Part shown: positions 1-10,080 of the stretch, piece by piece
Layout: each line of letters opens with the position of its first letter
How positions within the stretch are numbered: the stretch's first letter is position 1
From: Marsupella aquatica
Taxonomy: Eukaryota; Marchantiophyta
Direction of reading: 5' to 3'
Assembly (NCBI GenBank): GCA_973895155.1
Contig: OZ316891.1
Location: forward strand, 744,001-808,000
Length of the DNA: 64,000 bases
Position numbers and translations under genes: made by a program
The notes under the pieces: model-generated
Told to the model about the DNA's origin: nothing
Databases searched by the model: none
The model's input: the letters and a program-made list of their open reading frames with translations, nothing else

Positions 1-411
1 TTGGTACCCCCAAAAAAGGTTTTTATTTGGTGATTTCTTAAAGGTTTGAACTATTTATCAGTGGAGTTGGCTGTGTAGTTTAGATCTTGATGAAATTTAC
101 AGTTTTTGTAGTAGATTGCCCCCCTACGGTGAGCTAGTGACATGACTTATCACACAAAAATTCTAGAAAATATAATATGACGTTTTGTATACACCATTGT
201 AATCTATGTGAAATGAATACTACTTGTTACCTGAATACTTTATGAGGGAGCTTGTGGTTGAATAAGCTTTTCTAAAAGAGTTTGGAGAAACTTAAACTGA
301 CATTGATTTCCTCAAACAATGATACTTTCACCTCATACATTGACATTCTAACTTCTACTGATAGCCTTCATAACACATTGTTATGAAGTGCCTGTATATA
401 ACACATGACCT
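1..411. repeat. Tail of a further copy (unit 0) of the tandem segmental duplication
   Basis: This stretch matches about 2479-2870 and 13798-14290 nearly base for base apart from small indels. All three share the run that begins in the A-rich block before the 'ggtttttatttggtgattt' string and goes through the 'tttggagaaacttaaactg' block to the 'cataacac' block. It ends where the first F-box-like unit begins at 412. It is therefore the right-hand end of an additional unit whose gene would lie upstream of the window. No coding region is seen in it. The sequence similarity is directly visible; the existence of an upstream gene copy is inference. Confidence 0.85.
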
Positions 412-501
412 AACCTAATGAACCGCAATCACTCTAGTATATTTGAAATAAGACAACCGGGATCTATATTTTACCACTCCGATGACAATCACTGGATGCG
501 A

Positions 502-1506
502 TCACTTTGCGTCAGCTAGCTTCCACCTCAAGCTTCTGACGATAAGCATGGGGCCCTTTCCTTCCCTTTTCAATGCATCCATTTCCTCGCAAAATTTGCA
601 CTCTTCATTTCGCCCACCACACTTCGGACATAGGTGCCAGCCCTTTGGAGGGCCCCGCCAGCTACTGGACTTCATACTACCGATACCATCGGCACTCAAG
701 ACCTTTCCGTCTCCCATGGGGAACTTCCACATAATTGCATGACGGAGAATTGCGTCCAACTCTGTTTCTTTATAGTCATAAGTCTCGAACTCCATCTCCA
801 ACTCCTTCAAACCCTTCAAGTGCCTGAAAGCGGAGCCCCAACAATTCTCATCCCATGTCACAATCTCACCTGCCTTCTCCGTCGCCCAATCCTGTTTCAT
901 CGAATTAACATCAGCTCCGGGCCTTTGCGGAGTTATTGCCAGAGGCGCATTTCTCTCGTTCCACCACCAATCCCCCTTGCGGAGCGTAATCTTCACCTTC
1001 TCAATGTTCCGCAAAACGTCCAATCTGCAAGTATGGGGGAAGTCGCCCTCCAGCCACGACTGCTGCGCGAAGAAATGAACCTCTTTCACGAGGGCCAGCT
1101 GCTCAGGTTGAAATTGACGGAAGTAGCGCACTGCATCGCCGTAACGTCCGCGCGGTGGGCCACTTCCGTGCCAGAAAGCGTGTGTCTTGTTGCGGGGAGG
1201 GAGGTGACGGGTCTCGAGGTAGGATCGCTTGCACATCAGGAGAAGATTGATGGAGACTTTCTTCTTGCCGAGAAAATCGGGACGAGTGTAGTCTGTGTTC
1301 GTCGGGTACAACTCCGTCGGGTCGACGTACTCGGCCATTGCATAGTCAAAGATAATCTTCCGGATGTCCGGTGGAAGTTTGCCATCATAGAGTGGAGACT
1401 GCAGCTGCTGATCGAAGTCCTCCAGTTGCAAAGCTACAATCTGTCTCACCAGCTGGTGTAGTTCATTTGGATTACTCCTGAATCGGTTTCCTCTCGCCCG
1501 AGGCAT
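502..1506 (-). CDS. F-box-like / DUF7730-like protein, copy 1 (fungal-type family)
   Basis: Intact intronless ORF of 334 aa. Residues 44-61 (LPPDIRKIIFDYAMAEYV) resemble the F-box-like or 2EXR/DUF7730 start common in ascomycete proteins. Residues about 82-100 (INLLLMCKRSYLETR) resemble the 'LLL-C-x-x-Y-E' segment that follows in that family. The C-terminus carries a Cys4 motif, C293-x2-C296-x6-C303-x2-C306, which may bind zinc. No signal peptide or membrane segment is seen. A near-identical copy lies at 11796-12800 and a diverged one at 40737-41768. Family assignment is from motif recognition only; the function is unknown, with a protein-binding or ubiquitin-adaptor role possible but unproven. 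Intactness in all copies suggests selection. The long ORF on the opposite strand is a shadow. Confidence 0.8.
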   Translation of the reverse strand: MPRARGNRFRSNPNELHQLVRQIVALQLEDFDQQLQSPLYDGKLPPDIRKIIFDYAMAEYVDPTELYPTNTDYTRPDFLGKKKVSINLLLMCKRSYLETRHLPPRNKTHAFWHGSGPPRGRYGDAVRYFRQFQPEQLALVKEVHFFAQQSWLEGDFPHTCRLDVLRNIEKVKITLRKGDWWWNERNAPLAITPQRPGADVNSMKQDWATEKAGEIVTWDENCWGSAFRHLKGLKELEMEFETYDYKETELDAILRHAIMWKFPMGDGKVLSADGIGSMKSSSWRGPPKGWHLCPKCGGRNEECKFCEEMDALKREGKGPMLIVRSLRWKLADAK

Positions 1507-3405
1507 GATTGCCTGTTTCTCAAAGGACCAATGTACGAAATGGCAGAAGAAAACACGATACCAGTACGTAGCGCCTCAGTCAAGATGTAGACTTAAAGTT
1601 TAAGCACGGCACCTACTTCACAATTGCGATTTCATCACCAATTTCATGTCAGTAGAGTTGGGATGCCGATGCCTCGATTCTCCAGTTGTAGGTGACTAGT
1701 CACGGTGCTAATCGTACTGACTCGTTATTCTGCGTACGATTTCAATAACCACAAGAGGCCTAATCCATTTCTCACTATCAGTCATGGCCCCAGCATCCAA
1801 AATTGATACATGTCACTGATACGCAAAGAAACGAAGACTTATATTACTAGCTACTTTGGTTACGATTCCGGCTCCCTTAGCAAATCCTCTATCCCACAAA
1901 AGCTATCCCACGCATACAGAAATTGCAGCATCTCTCGTCATCGAACCATGAATATTGAAATCCAAGCTAGACAGTGAGTCCTAAATCTACGTCGGGGAAT
2001 GCAGCATGTGGAAGCGGGTCCATCACCTCATCTGAACCACCAAAAAGCTTGAATGTAGTGGTCTCTCTCCAGCAGTGCGGCCGGCCCTGCTATTGGGCGT
2101 ACAATTGAACAGTGACACAGTCTTCGATGAAATATATGGACACAACGAGAGAATATGATGCTGCGTGCTACTTCGATATAAACAATTATATATGTGGTAC
2201 AAGCTAAGGCCTAATAAGGCGTACTGTAGATTGAACTTGGTTTCTTCATGGAAACGCCACCGACTAAAGAAACAGCCTCTGTCTAGCGCTTTTACCAAAG
2301 AGTATGTTTCGTTGACATTGATGTACTATAGCTTGGGGAAGCATCCAAGAATCCAAGATTGATCGGGACAGCCCCTATTACCAAGAATTTGCCTAGGGGT
2401 ACAGTAGACCTTGCAATGTGGACATTCAATAGACCCACCCTCCTGCTCACTTCCCCATCATACTACCCTCGTAGTTTCGTACCCAAACAAAGAGGTTTTT
2501 ATTTGGTGATTTCTTAAAGTTTGAACTATTTATGAATGGAGTGGATTGTGTAAATAATGTAGATCTTGATGAGATTTACAGTTTTAGCAGTAGACTGCCC
2601 CCTAACACACAAACTTCTAGAAAATATGATATCTTGTTTTGTACACACCAGTGTACTCTATGTGAAATGAGTACTACTGGTTACCCTGAGTACTTTATGA
2701 GGGAACTTGTGGTTTAATAAGCTTTCTGAAAAAGTTTGGAGAAACTTAAACTGACATTGATTTCCTCAAACAATGACTTTCACTTTCACCTCATACATTG
2801 ACATTCTAACTTCTACTGATAGCCTTCATAACACGTTGTTATGAAATGCATGTTACAACACATAGCTCTATGATTCTGCCAAATTAGATATAGTTTACCA
2901 CAAATACAAAGGAAATCTCAAAAGAGGTTTATGTTAATAGACTAGCTAAACTAAGTGTGTGGAGTATGTCCAGGGATGTCTTGTATTATTCTTGACTAGT
3001 GTATCCCTAATACTCTTTTAGAGATTACTTTTGCCTCAAGTAAGGAAGCCAAAAGTTTACATGGACTAAGGCCTTCAGAACATATGGAGCCATATACAGT
3101 CAGTGGACAGACGCATCCATCCAAGACCATGTGAATTCATTTATAAGGTTTTATGGGATGACATGTCTTAATTAGAGTAACTGCTAGCTGAACATAACTC
3201 ATCAACCTAATGGGTAGTAGACTGGTCAGGACTGGCCAGCACAAATAAAAGTCTGTATATTTTGAAGTTCCACTACTTGACCAAACTTCACTCCGTCAAC
3301 ATATATAAATTCCCCACAATGACTGCATTTGGCTGGCAACCAATTTATTTGTTAATTAATAAGAAATTATGATATCCAAAACTTCCCTCTTTTTCCATTG
3401 CAGTC
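1507..3405. other. Non-coding flank of unit 1
   Basis: This is the region upstream of the minus-strand F-box-like gene. No convincing coding region is seen on either strand. Everything here is present in unit 2 (12801-14820) with a few indels: unit 2 has about 30 extra bases near 13118-13150 and the LINE-tail insertion at 13824. The first few hundred bases upstream of 1506 would contain the gene's promoter, but I could not identify a convincing TATA box. Confidence 0.6.
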
Positions 3406-3410
3406 AATCT
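3406..3410. other. Target-site duplication of copia element 1 (left copy)
   Basis: 'aatct' at 3406-3410 is repeated at 10076-10080 directly outside the two LTR ends. The uninterrupted site in unit 2 has a single 'aatct' at 14821-14825 in otherwise matching flanks. A 5-bp duplication is standard for Ty1/copia integrase. Confidence 0.92.
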
Positions 3411-3703
3411 TGTTGGGGATAATCCTTATCCCGAGACACCATGCACATGTGAACACCATACAAAGTAATGGACATAACGAGTACGTGGTTCACCTCACGT
3501 CTGAGGCTACGTCCACGGGAAAGCAAGAGACCTTTACTTCTCTTTTGCTCCACTCCAACAATGAGCTGAAGATCTACCAGGGACTGGCCCTAGCCCTGGC
3601 TTTATACACAACAACACTACCGTTAACCTTAGCTAAGTCCTAACCTGAGTTAGCCTAACTATGGTTAGCTTAAGAGTTACAAGACTAAGAGCAATACCTA
3701 ACA
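3411..3703 (-). repeat. 3' LTR of copia element 1
   Basis: This 293-bp repeat matches 9780-10075 with scattered substitutions and a 3-base indel near its left end. It lacks the segment of about 50 bp that the LTRs of element 2 carry in the middle, so the two elements belong to related subfamilies. Confidence 0.93.
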
Positions 3704-3716
3704 AACTCCCCCTTGA
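3704..3716 (-). promoter_or_regulatory. Polypurine tract of copia element 1
   Basis: On the minus strand the bases just upstream of the 3' LTR read 'gtcaagggggagtt', a purine-rich plus-strand primer site. The equivalent in element 2 is 'gtcaaaggggagtt' ending at 49854, immediately before its 3' LTR. Confidence 0.75.
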
Positions 3717-4560
3717 CTCTTGTCTTGGGGACTGGACTAAATGCAACCATATGGAATCCTCAACGGGAAGTTCTAGACAATCACCTAAACAGGTCTCCCC
3801 CTAAAAATCACAAGGGTTAACTAAGGGTTAACTAGAACTAAGCCGTAGCCAAACTGGAATGAGTAATCTATATACAAATAGTTTCAACATTGCTAAATAA
3901 CTCTACTTGCACTACAACTGCAAAACCTGCAAAGTAGCACGGTGTCTTGAGAAACTCTCCAAAGGAATCACTTTGGTAAAGGCACCAGCGGGATTGAGTT
4001 TTTCATCAATCTTGACTAGCTTAAAAGTTTTATCAGACACTGCTTGCCTGATAAAATGGTACATGATATCAATGTGCTTCACCCTACTATCCATCACCTG
4101 GTTAGCAGCCAAGTGAAGAACATTCTGACTATCACAGTTTAGAGACATTTTGCCATGCTCTAAACCCATCTCCGTGATCAACTTGTCCAACCAAATTGCT
4201 TCCTTTGTTGCTTCTGTTGTTGCAACATACTCTGCTTCTGTAGTAGACTGAGATATACACTTCTACAAGGTAGATTTCCAACTGATACATCCTCCTCCAA
4301 GAGTAAATACAAATCCAGTTGTTGATCTCCTTGTGTCTAGACAGCCTCCGTAGTCAGAATCTACATAGCCAACTAACGTTCTATCTGAACTGGCATCAAA
4401 TAATAATCCATAGTCCTATGTTCCCTTTAGATACTTGAGAATCCATTTCACAGCTTCCCAATGTACCTTCCCTAGATTTGACATGAATCTGCTAACCTTG
4501 TCTATCGCTAGGGCCAAGTCAGGCCTAGTACAAGTCATCAAATACATCAGACTGCCTATT

Positions 4561-4638
4561 GCCTTCTCATAAGGAATCTTAGCCATCAGACTGTCTACTG
4601 CCTTCTCATAAGGAATCTTAGCCATCAGACCTTTCTCC
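4561..4638. repeat. 39-bp in-frame tandem duplication in copia RT
   Basis: 'gccttctcataagg' and the following bases recur at a 39-bp period (4561 and 4600). The encoded 13-residue block around LMAKIPYEKA appears twice here but once in element 2 (near 48970). The length is a multiple of three, so the frame is kept. Confidence 0.85.
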
Positions 4639-5038
4639 ATAGCATTCGTAGGAGAGAAAGCTGATGATAACTTGAAATGTGAAGCTAAAGGAATACTCAT
4701 TGGCTTACAGTTTTCCATGTTGAATCGTGCAAGTACCTTCCTCGCATACTTGCCTTGACTCAAACACAATTGTCCAGAATCAGAGTTCCTAAAAATCTCC
4801 ATACCTAAGATCCTCTTGGCCTTACCAAGATCCTTCATCCTGAATCCAGAACTCAATTTTGCCTTGAGACTGTCTACCTCAGATTGATCTTTAGTCACAA
4901 TCAGCATGTCATCCACATAGATAACCATAATGATGAAACCAAACATATCATTCTTGACTGATTTCGTATACACACAAGGATCATATACCATCCTTGTAAA
5001 ACCTTGAGCAAACATGAAATCATCAAACCGCTTGTTCC

Positions 5039-5344
5039 TCGGGGGCCTCAATCCAAGGGGTGTCCCATATCACGCTCGAAGTTTTGGGGGAATAAACACC
5101 CTAAAAGTTAAATCAATAAAGCTTTTTTAGGAATTTTTTAACCCCTAACTTAATGGAATATTCCAAGAATATTCCCCTATTTGATTTTAAAAAACCCTAT
5201 GATTCTTATCATTCTCAAAATTGGATTAAAATAACCCTAATGTTCTTCAACAAAAATTTAAAAGTATTTCACTAAACCCAATAAAAAAACCCTATACTTA
5301 TTCGCGCGTGATGGGTTGGAAGAAAAGAAGTGAGGACCCCGGGG
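5039..5344. mobile_element. Short inverted-repeat insert (MITE-like) nested in the copia RT
   Basis: The insertion is flanked by 'cttgttcc' at 5031-5038 and 5345-5352; a matching g on each side could make this duplication 9 bp. Its ends form a short imperfect inverted repeat: left 'cgggggcctca', right end reverse-complemented 'cggggtcctca'. The interior is AT-rich and has no coding sequence. Element 2 shows the uninterrupted site at about 48560. Short length, inverted ends and an 8-9-bp duplication suggest a non-autonomous hAT-like or Mutator-like element; the superfamily is unresolved. Confidence 0.75.
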
Positions 5345-8300
5345 CTTGTTCCACTGTCTGGGAGATTGTTTCAATCCATACAAGGACTTGAGCAATCTGC
5401 AAACTAAGTTCTCTTGGCTCTTCTTCATAAAGCCTACTGGTTGTCTCATAAAGATCATCTCTTCCAAGTTGCCATAAAGAAAAGCAGTAACAACATTCAT
5501 CTGATCCATCACCAAACCATAAAACACAACAAATTGACACAAGATCCGAATTGTGGAATACTTAGTCACCGGTGAAAAGACCTCATTGTAATCCACTCCT
5601 TTCTCCTGAGTGAATCCCTTGGCAACAAGCCTTGCCTTGTAGATCTTGTCTTCACCCTCTGAAGGACTGTCTTTCAACTTGTAAATCCACTTGCTGTCCA
5701 CCACTTGCTGACCTCTAGGAAGCTCCACCAGCTCCCATATCTTGTTGTCACTTAAAGATTGCAACTCCCTCTACATTGCTGCATAATTCCACTCATGCTT
5801 ATGCTCTGAAGCACAAGCCTCATTGTACAAAGAAGGCTCTCCTTCTTCCAAGATCAAAGCCATATCATCATCATCAGGTGCAATGTCAATATCATCTAGC
5901 TTAGATAAGTTTGCCCATTGACCATACCTGGTAGGAGCTCTAATAGAACGACTGTAAGTTCTTCTAGGAGATGACTCAGACTGATCTGCTGCTGTTGCTG
6001 CTGGTTGAATGTAAGGTACCCCAACAACAATCTGCTCCTCTAGCTTGTTCCATCACAGAAACCGGATCCAAGCCCATAACTTCTCCATCTCTCCTGTCAT
6101 GAACAACATCATGACTAATCTCCCCCTCAACCCGGTCCGAGATGGGAGATTTCCCCTTGTCAGTATGGGAGTCCTGAGAACTCTCCCCCTCCTTTAATGA
6201 TCTGGACTCATTAAAGGTCAAATCTCTACTGACAATTAGCTTATAGATTACTGGATCCCATAACCTCCCGCATAACCTATAACCCTTCACACCTTTCTGA
6301 TAGCCAAGGAAAATGCACTTCTTCGACTTGGACTCTAGCTTGGATCGAAGCTGGGAAGGTGTAAGTACATAAACATCACATCCAAAATTCCTCAGATGTG
6401 AGTAATCTGTTGGACGCCCGTACCTCATTTCAAATGGCGTCTTGAATCCAATAGAACTGGATGGAGAAAAAATTACCAATAAGTTGCAGTGTTGATAGCT
6501 TCAGCCCAAAACTCATGTGGTAAGCATGATTGACTCAACATATTTCTCGAGCGGTCGAATAGTGTTTGGTTGAGTCTCTCAAAAACACCATTCTGCTGAG
6601 GAGTATAACTTGTTGTGAGATGGTGGGTAATCCCCTACTTCTTACAATACGTTCTAAATTCCCCGAAAGTGTATTCGCCGCTATTATCCGATCGAAGATA
6701 TCTCACCTTATTACCAGTCTAATTCTCAACTTGGGCTTTTCACTCCTTAAAAGTGACAAAAATATCAGACTTACTGTGTAGAAAGTATATCCACACATAC
6801 CTTGAGTAATCGTCTATGAACGTGACATAGTATAACCGTCCAGAATGTGAGGGAGTAGGGGCTGGATCCCACACATCACTATGTACATACTCAAGTACCT
6901 CCTTGCTGGTGTGAGTTCCAACTCCGAAGGGTTTCCTGTGCTGCTTCCCAAGCACACAATGCTCACAGAATTCCAACTTACAAGATAGCAAATTAGAAAA
7001 TAATATTTTTCTGAAGAATAGCCAAACCTTTTTCACTCATGTGGCCCAAACGGAAGTGCCACAGCCGGGCCGTCTCCTCATGAGATAAGGTTACATTGGC
7101 TTCATCATAGACTACACTGCCCTCTAAAACGTATAGATTGTTATGTCTCTTTCCATTCAATACAACTTTAGTACCAATTGAAACCCGAAGGACACCATTA
7201 GTAGAACTCCACTGATGGCCATTTGCTTCTAAAACTCCAAGTGAAATGAGATTTTTCATCATGCTGGAAATATGCATGACATTCCTCAACGTTCTCACAG
7301 CACCATCAAACATCTAAAATCTAACAGATCCAAGTCCAACTACTTGACATGGGATTCCATTTCCCATCAACATTGACCCGTTGGAAACCGTGTAAGAGCT
7401 GAAAAAATCTCTCCTAGAGCAAATGTGAAAAGTACATGCACTATCTAGAATCCAGTCATCACTACCTGGATTTGACACTACGTTGAGAGCATAACCTTGG
7501 CATCACAATATGTCATCGTCATCGAGTGAATCTATCTCATGCGAACTCGATGCCGCGTTTGCTGGTGGAGTAGGGTCCTTTACTCGACAATCCCTTTTCA
7601 TGTGGCCAGACTTGCCACATCTCCAACATGCAAGAGGCTTTCTCTCTGGATTTAGATCTTCCCCGTGATGTAGATCTAAACATGTTCTGCCCATTTGTGC
7701 ACTACGTTGCTCTTCCCCAATTCACGTTCAGCGTAGTGCCGGAAGAAGATGCTGTTTGTGCTTGACCCAGCTTCTTCTGAGCATCATCAGACAGTAATGA
7801 GCTCACCACCTCCGGGACCACCTCATTATACGAAATGGACTTAAGATCTCTATACAAGAGTACCTATTTCAGCCCTGATAAGACGATGGTAAGGAGCTTA
7901 GCAGAAGCAAGGCCTTATCCTCATCTTCAACCCCCTTTCCCAGGTTTAACAGATCCATTGCTAGACTGTCAAATTCATCCAGGTGATCCTGTAGCTTGCT
8001 CCCTTCCTTGAGCCTAAGGCTCATCAAGAGAGACTTCTTGTATAGTTGGTCTGATGCATCTTTCCGGTAGTATTTCTCTCTTAGAGCCTTGAACAATGAT
8101 GCGCAATTTGCATAATCATCTAGCTTCTTGATGATGTGCGGCTTCAGATAAAGCATCACTGCATTGACAGCAATCACCTGCTCTTGTCTCCACTGCTTCT
8201 CTGAGATCTCCTCCTCTCCATCATATTGCTCTCGCGAAGAGAGCAGATGATCTAAGTCCATTGCACAAAGAACACCCTTCACTTGCTTTTCCCATAGCAA

Positions 8301-8679
8301 GTAATCAGTACGACCATCGTACTTCTCCACCTCAAACTTCACTCCTCCAAATCTTGTCATCTCTCTCTTCTTCCCAACTACCGACAGCTCTGGTAGTAGA
8401 ACAGCTTCCTCCATTGCAGGCCGCACCGGTAATCATACCGGTGATACTTGTTCCTCAAATGGTACCAACTCCTCCTCAGACTCTCTGTCTGACCATCGTG
8501 AACCTGAAGCTCCACCGACGTTGATTCTTTCAGTATCCTCCGAGTCACTCATATGAGAAAATCACAAAAAAAATAAATCTTTTTAAACTTCTCATAAAAC
8601 TCAGAACTCAACACCGCCACGGAGCCCACGAAGCTAGGAGTCCAACACTGAAAACCAAAAATCAAAACCAAAATCCGTT

Positions 8680-9090
8680 GAGAGGCCACAGGCCATGGGT
8701 TGTGGGTGTCTACCCACGCAAACCAAATTATGTGAGGCCATAGGCCGTGGGTTATGGGTGCAAGCCAAGCTTCCAAGATGATCCCGCACGGACCATGGGT
8801 CGTAGGCTATCCGCCCCCAAAGTCAATAATAATCAAGACCCCTCACAGACCGTAGGTCGTGGATACATGCCTACCCAGGCATACCCACATCACTCACGAA
8901 CCGTGGGTTGGGGGATATCTTCCCACTCAAATCAAAACCTCACGGACCGTGGGTCGTGAGCTCAATACTCACTCAAGCCAAGACCTCACCACCTGTGGGT
9001 CGTGTGCTCACTACTGGGCTCACTACTCACTCAAGCCAAGACCTCACCACCTGTGGGTCGTGAGCTCACTACTCACTCAAGCCAAACGCT
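8680..9090. repeat. Degenerate minisatellite in the untranslated leader of copia element 1
   Basis: The motif 'accgtgggtcgtgagctc' and variants, each followed by 'actcactcaagcc', recurs about eight times at intervals of roughly 45-60 bp between the 5' LTR and the Gag start. The units nearest 9000-9080 are the most alike. The corresponding place in element 2 (about 44395-45250) contains an unrelated GC-rich sequence. Confidence 0.75.
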
Positions 9091-9760
9091 AAATACGGCG
9101 GAAATTACGGACAAAGTAATATTTCTTAATTCATCATTTTCTCTGTGCCCTAAGTCACAACTGCACCTCACCTTTTTGCAGTGCCAAATCGTCGTTTCCA
9201 AGGAGAAAAGTGAACGTCGCCGATTGGAAATGTTGTCGAATTGCACCGGTATGGTCTGCAGCTCCAACAGAGTAAGAACTTCCATCGCGTCGCCTTCACT
9301 CCGCATCAAGTGCCAATCCCGGACTCAAAACAACCGCCTTGCCGCGATCTCTCCGTTGAACGTCACAACAAGTAACCTGGTTCAGGGAAAAACAAGCACC
9401 ATAGCTTGTCAAAAAACCAAAACTCAACTTCTACTTGTTATGTCGCACTTGCATCGCAAGCGCGAGCAAACCAGGTGCCGAAAGGACGAGCTTGCTTCAA
9501 CCTACAACTTGAGCTATAACATGTGATGCCTTCCACACCGTACAGCTCACACAGTTGCACACGAAACTTTACAAACAAACGTTTTCTGCGATTACTCCTC
9601 ACTCAAAAATCCGATCGATGATTTCTAACAGCCGTTAGAAAGCCCTCTCAACGATCTATCCGATGAGCCCACCACCATCAAGTTTCATGCGACAAAACTC
9701 CCGGGATCTTAAAACCGTCAACCACACAAGAAATTCTTGTCACCACAGTGTCACCTCCCA

Positions 9761-9777
9761 GGCATGTTCTAATACCA
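9761..9777 (-). promoter_or_regulatory. tRNA primer-binding site of copia element 1
   Basis: On the minus strand this reads 'tggtattagaacatgcc', two substitutions away from 'tggtatcagagcatgcc' in element 2 (43725-43741). The form 'tggtatcagagc' is the usual copia site complementary to the 3' end of initiator Met-tRNA. It sits two bases inside the 5' LTR (9780-10075). Confidence 0.85.
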
Positions 9778-9779
9778 CT

Positions 9780-10075
9780 TGTTGGGGATAATCCATAATA
9801 TCCCGAGACACCATGCACATGTGAACACCATACAAAGTAGTCGACACAAAGAGTACGTGGTTCACCTCACATCTGAGGCTACGTCCATGGGAAACCAAGA
9901 GACCTTTACTTCTCTTTTGCTCCACTCCAACAATGAGCTGAAGATCCACCAGGGACTGGCCCTAGTCCTGGCTTTATACACAATAGCACTACAGCTAACC
10001 TTAGCTAAGTCCTAACCTGAGTTAGCCTAACTATGGTTAGCTTAAGAGTCACAAGACTAAGAGCAATACCTAACA
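9780..10075 (-). repeat. 5' LTR of copia element 1
   Basis: This 296-bp partner of the LTR at 3411-3703 has the same tg...aca ends. The element's promoter should lie here. The target duplication 'aatct' follows at 10076-10080. Confidence 0.93.
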
Positions 10076-10080
10076 AATCT

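Larger units (their letters stand above)
3912..8552 (-). pseudogene. Broken gag-pol of copia element 1
   Basis: The Gag start is at 8552 (MSDSEDTE...). The order then follows: UBN2-type Gag with DYLLWEKQVKGVL (about 8426-7869), CCHC knuckle CWRCGKSGHMKRDC (about 7620-7570), GAG-pre-integrase (LWHFRLGHMSEKGL, near 7060), integrase core pieces (6740-7036 and 5976-6479), reverse transcriptase from WIYKLKDSPSEGEDK (near 5690) through the YVDDML catalytic box (near 4905), and RNase H ending in LQVLQL at 3912. Stops and frameshifts separate these blocks. The nested insertion at 5039-5344 splits RT between QWNK and RFDDF. The element cannot encode a working polyprotein. Element 2 gives the same domain order and confirms the assignment. 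Confidence 0.93.
3411..10075 (-). mobile_element. Ty1/copia LTR retrotransposon 1 (degenerate, minus strand)
   Basis: A complete but dead element of about 6.67 kb. LTRs at 3411-3703 and 9780-10075 run tg...aca on the plus strand. A tRNA primer-binding site lies inside the right LTR and a purine-rich tract on the minus strand lies inside the left LTR, so transcription runs right to left. Gag, CCHC knuckle, integrase, reverse transcriptase and RNase H pieces follow in the copia order. The element has several frameshifts and stops, a 39-bp internal duplication and a nested 306-bp insertion. The same family is present in plus orientation at 43379-50198. The LTRs differ by roughly 15-20 positions by hand count, so this is not a recent insertion. 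Confidence 0.95.

Noticed and set aside
634-1461. Long ORF (275 codons) on the plus strand across the first F-box-like gene, with counterparts at 11928-12755 and 40785-41462 (minus)
   Set aside because: It is antisense to a conserved gene in all three paralogues. Its openness follows from codon usage in the real frame; its sequence has no recognisable domain and no consistent start.
8680-9090. Regularly spaced repeats considered as a CRISPR array
   Set aside because: Units and spacers are both degenerate copies of one another, they lie inside a retrotransposon leader in a eukaryotic genome, and no cas genes are present.
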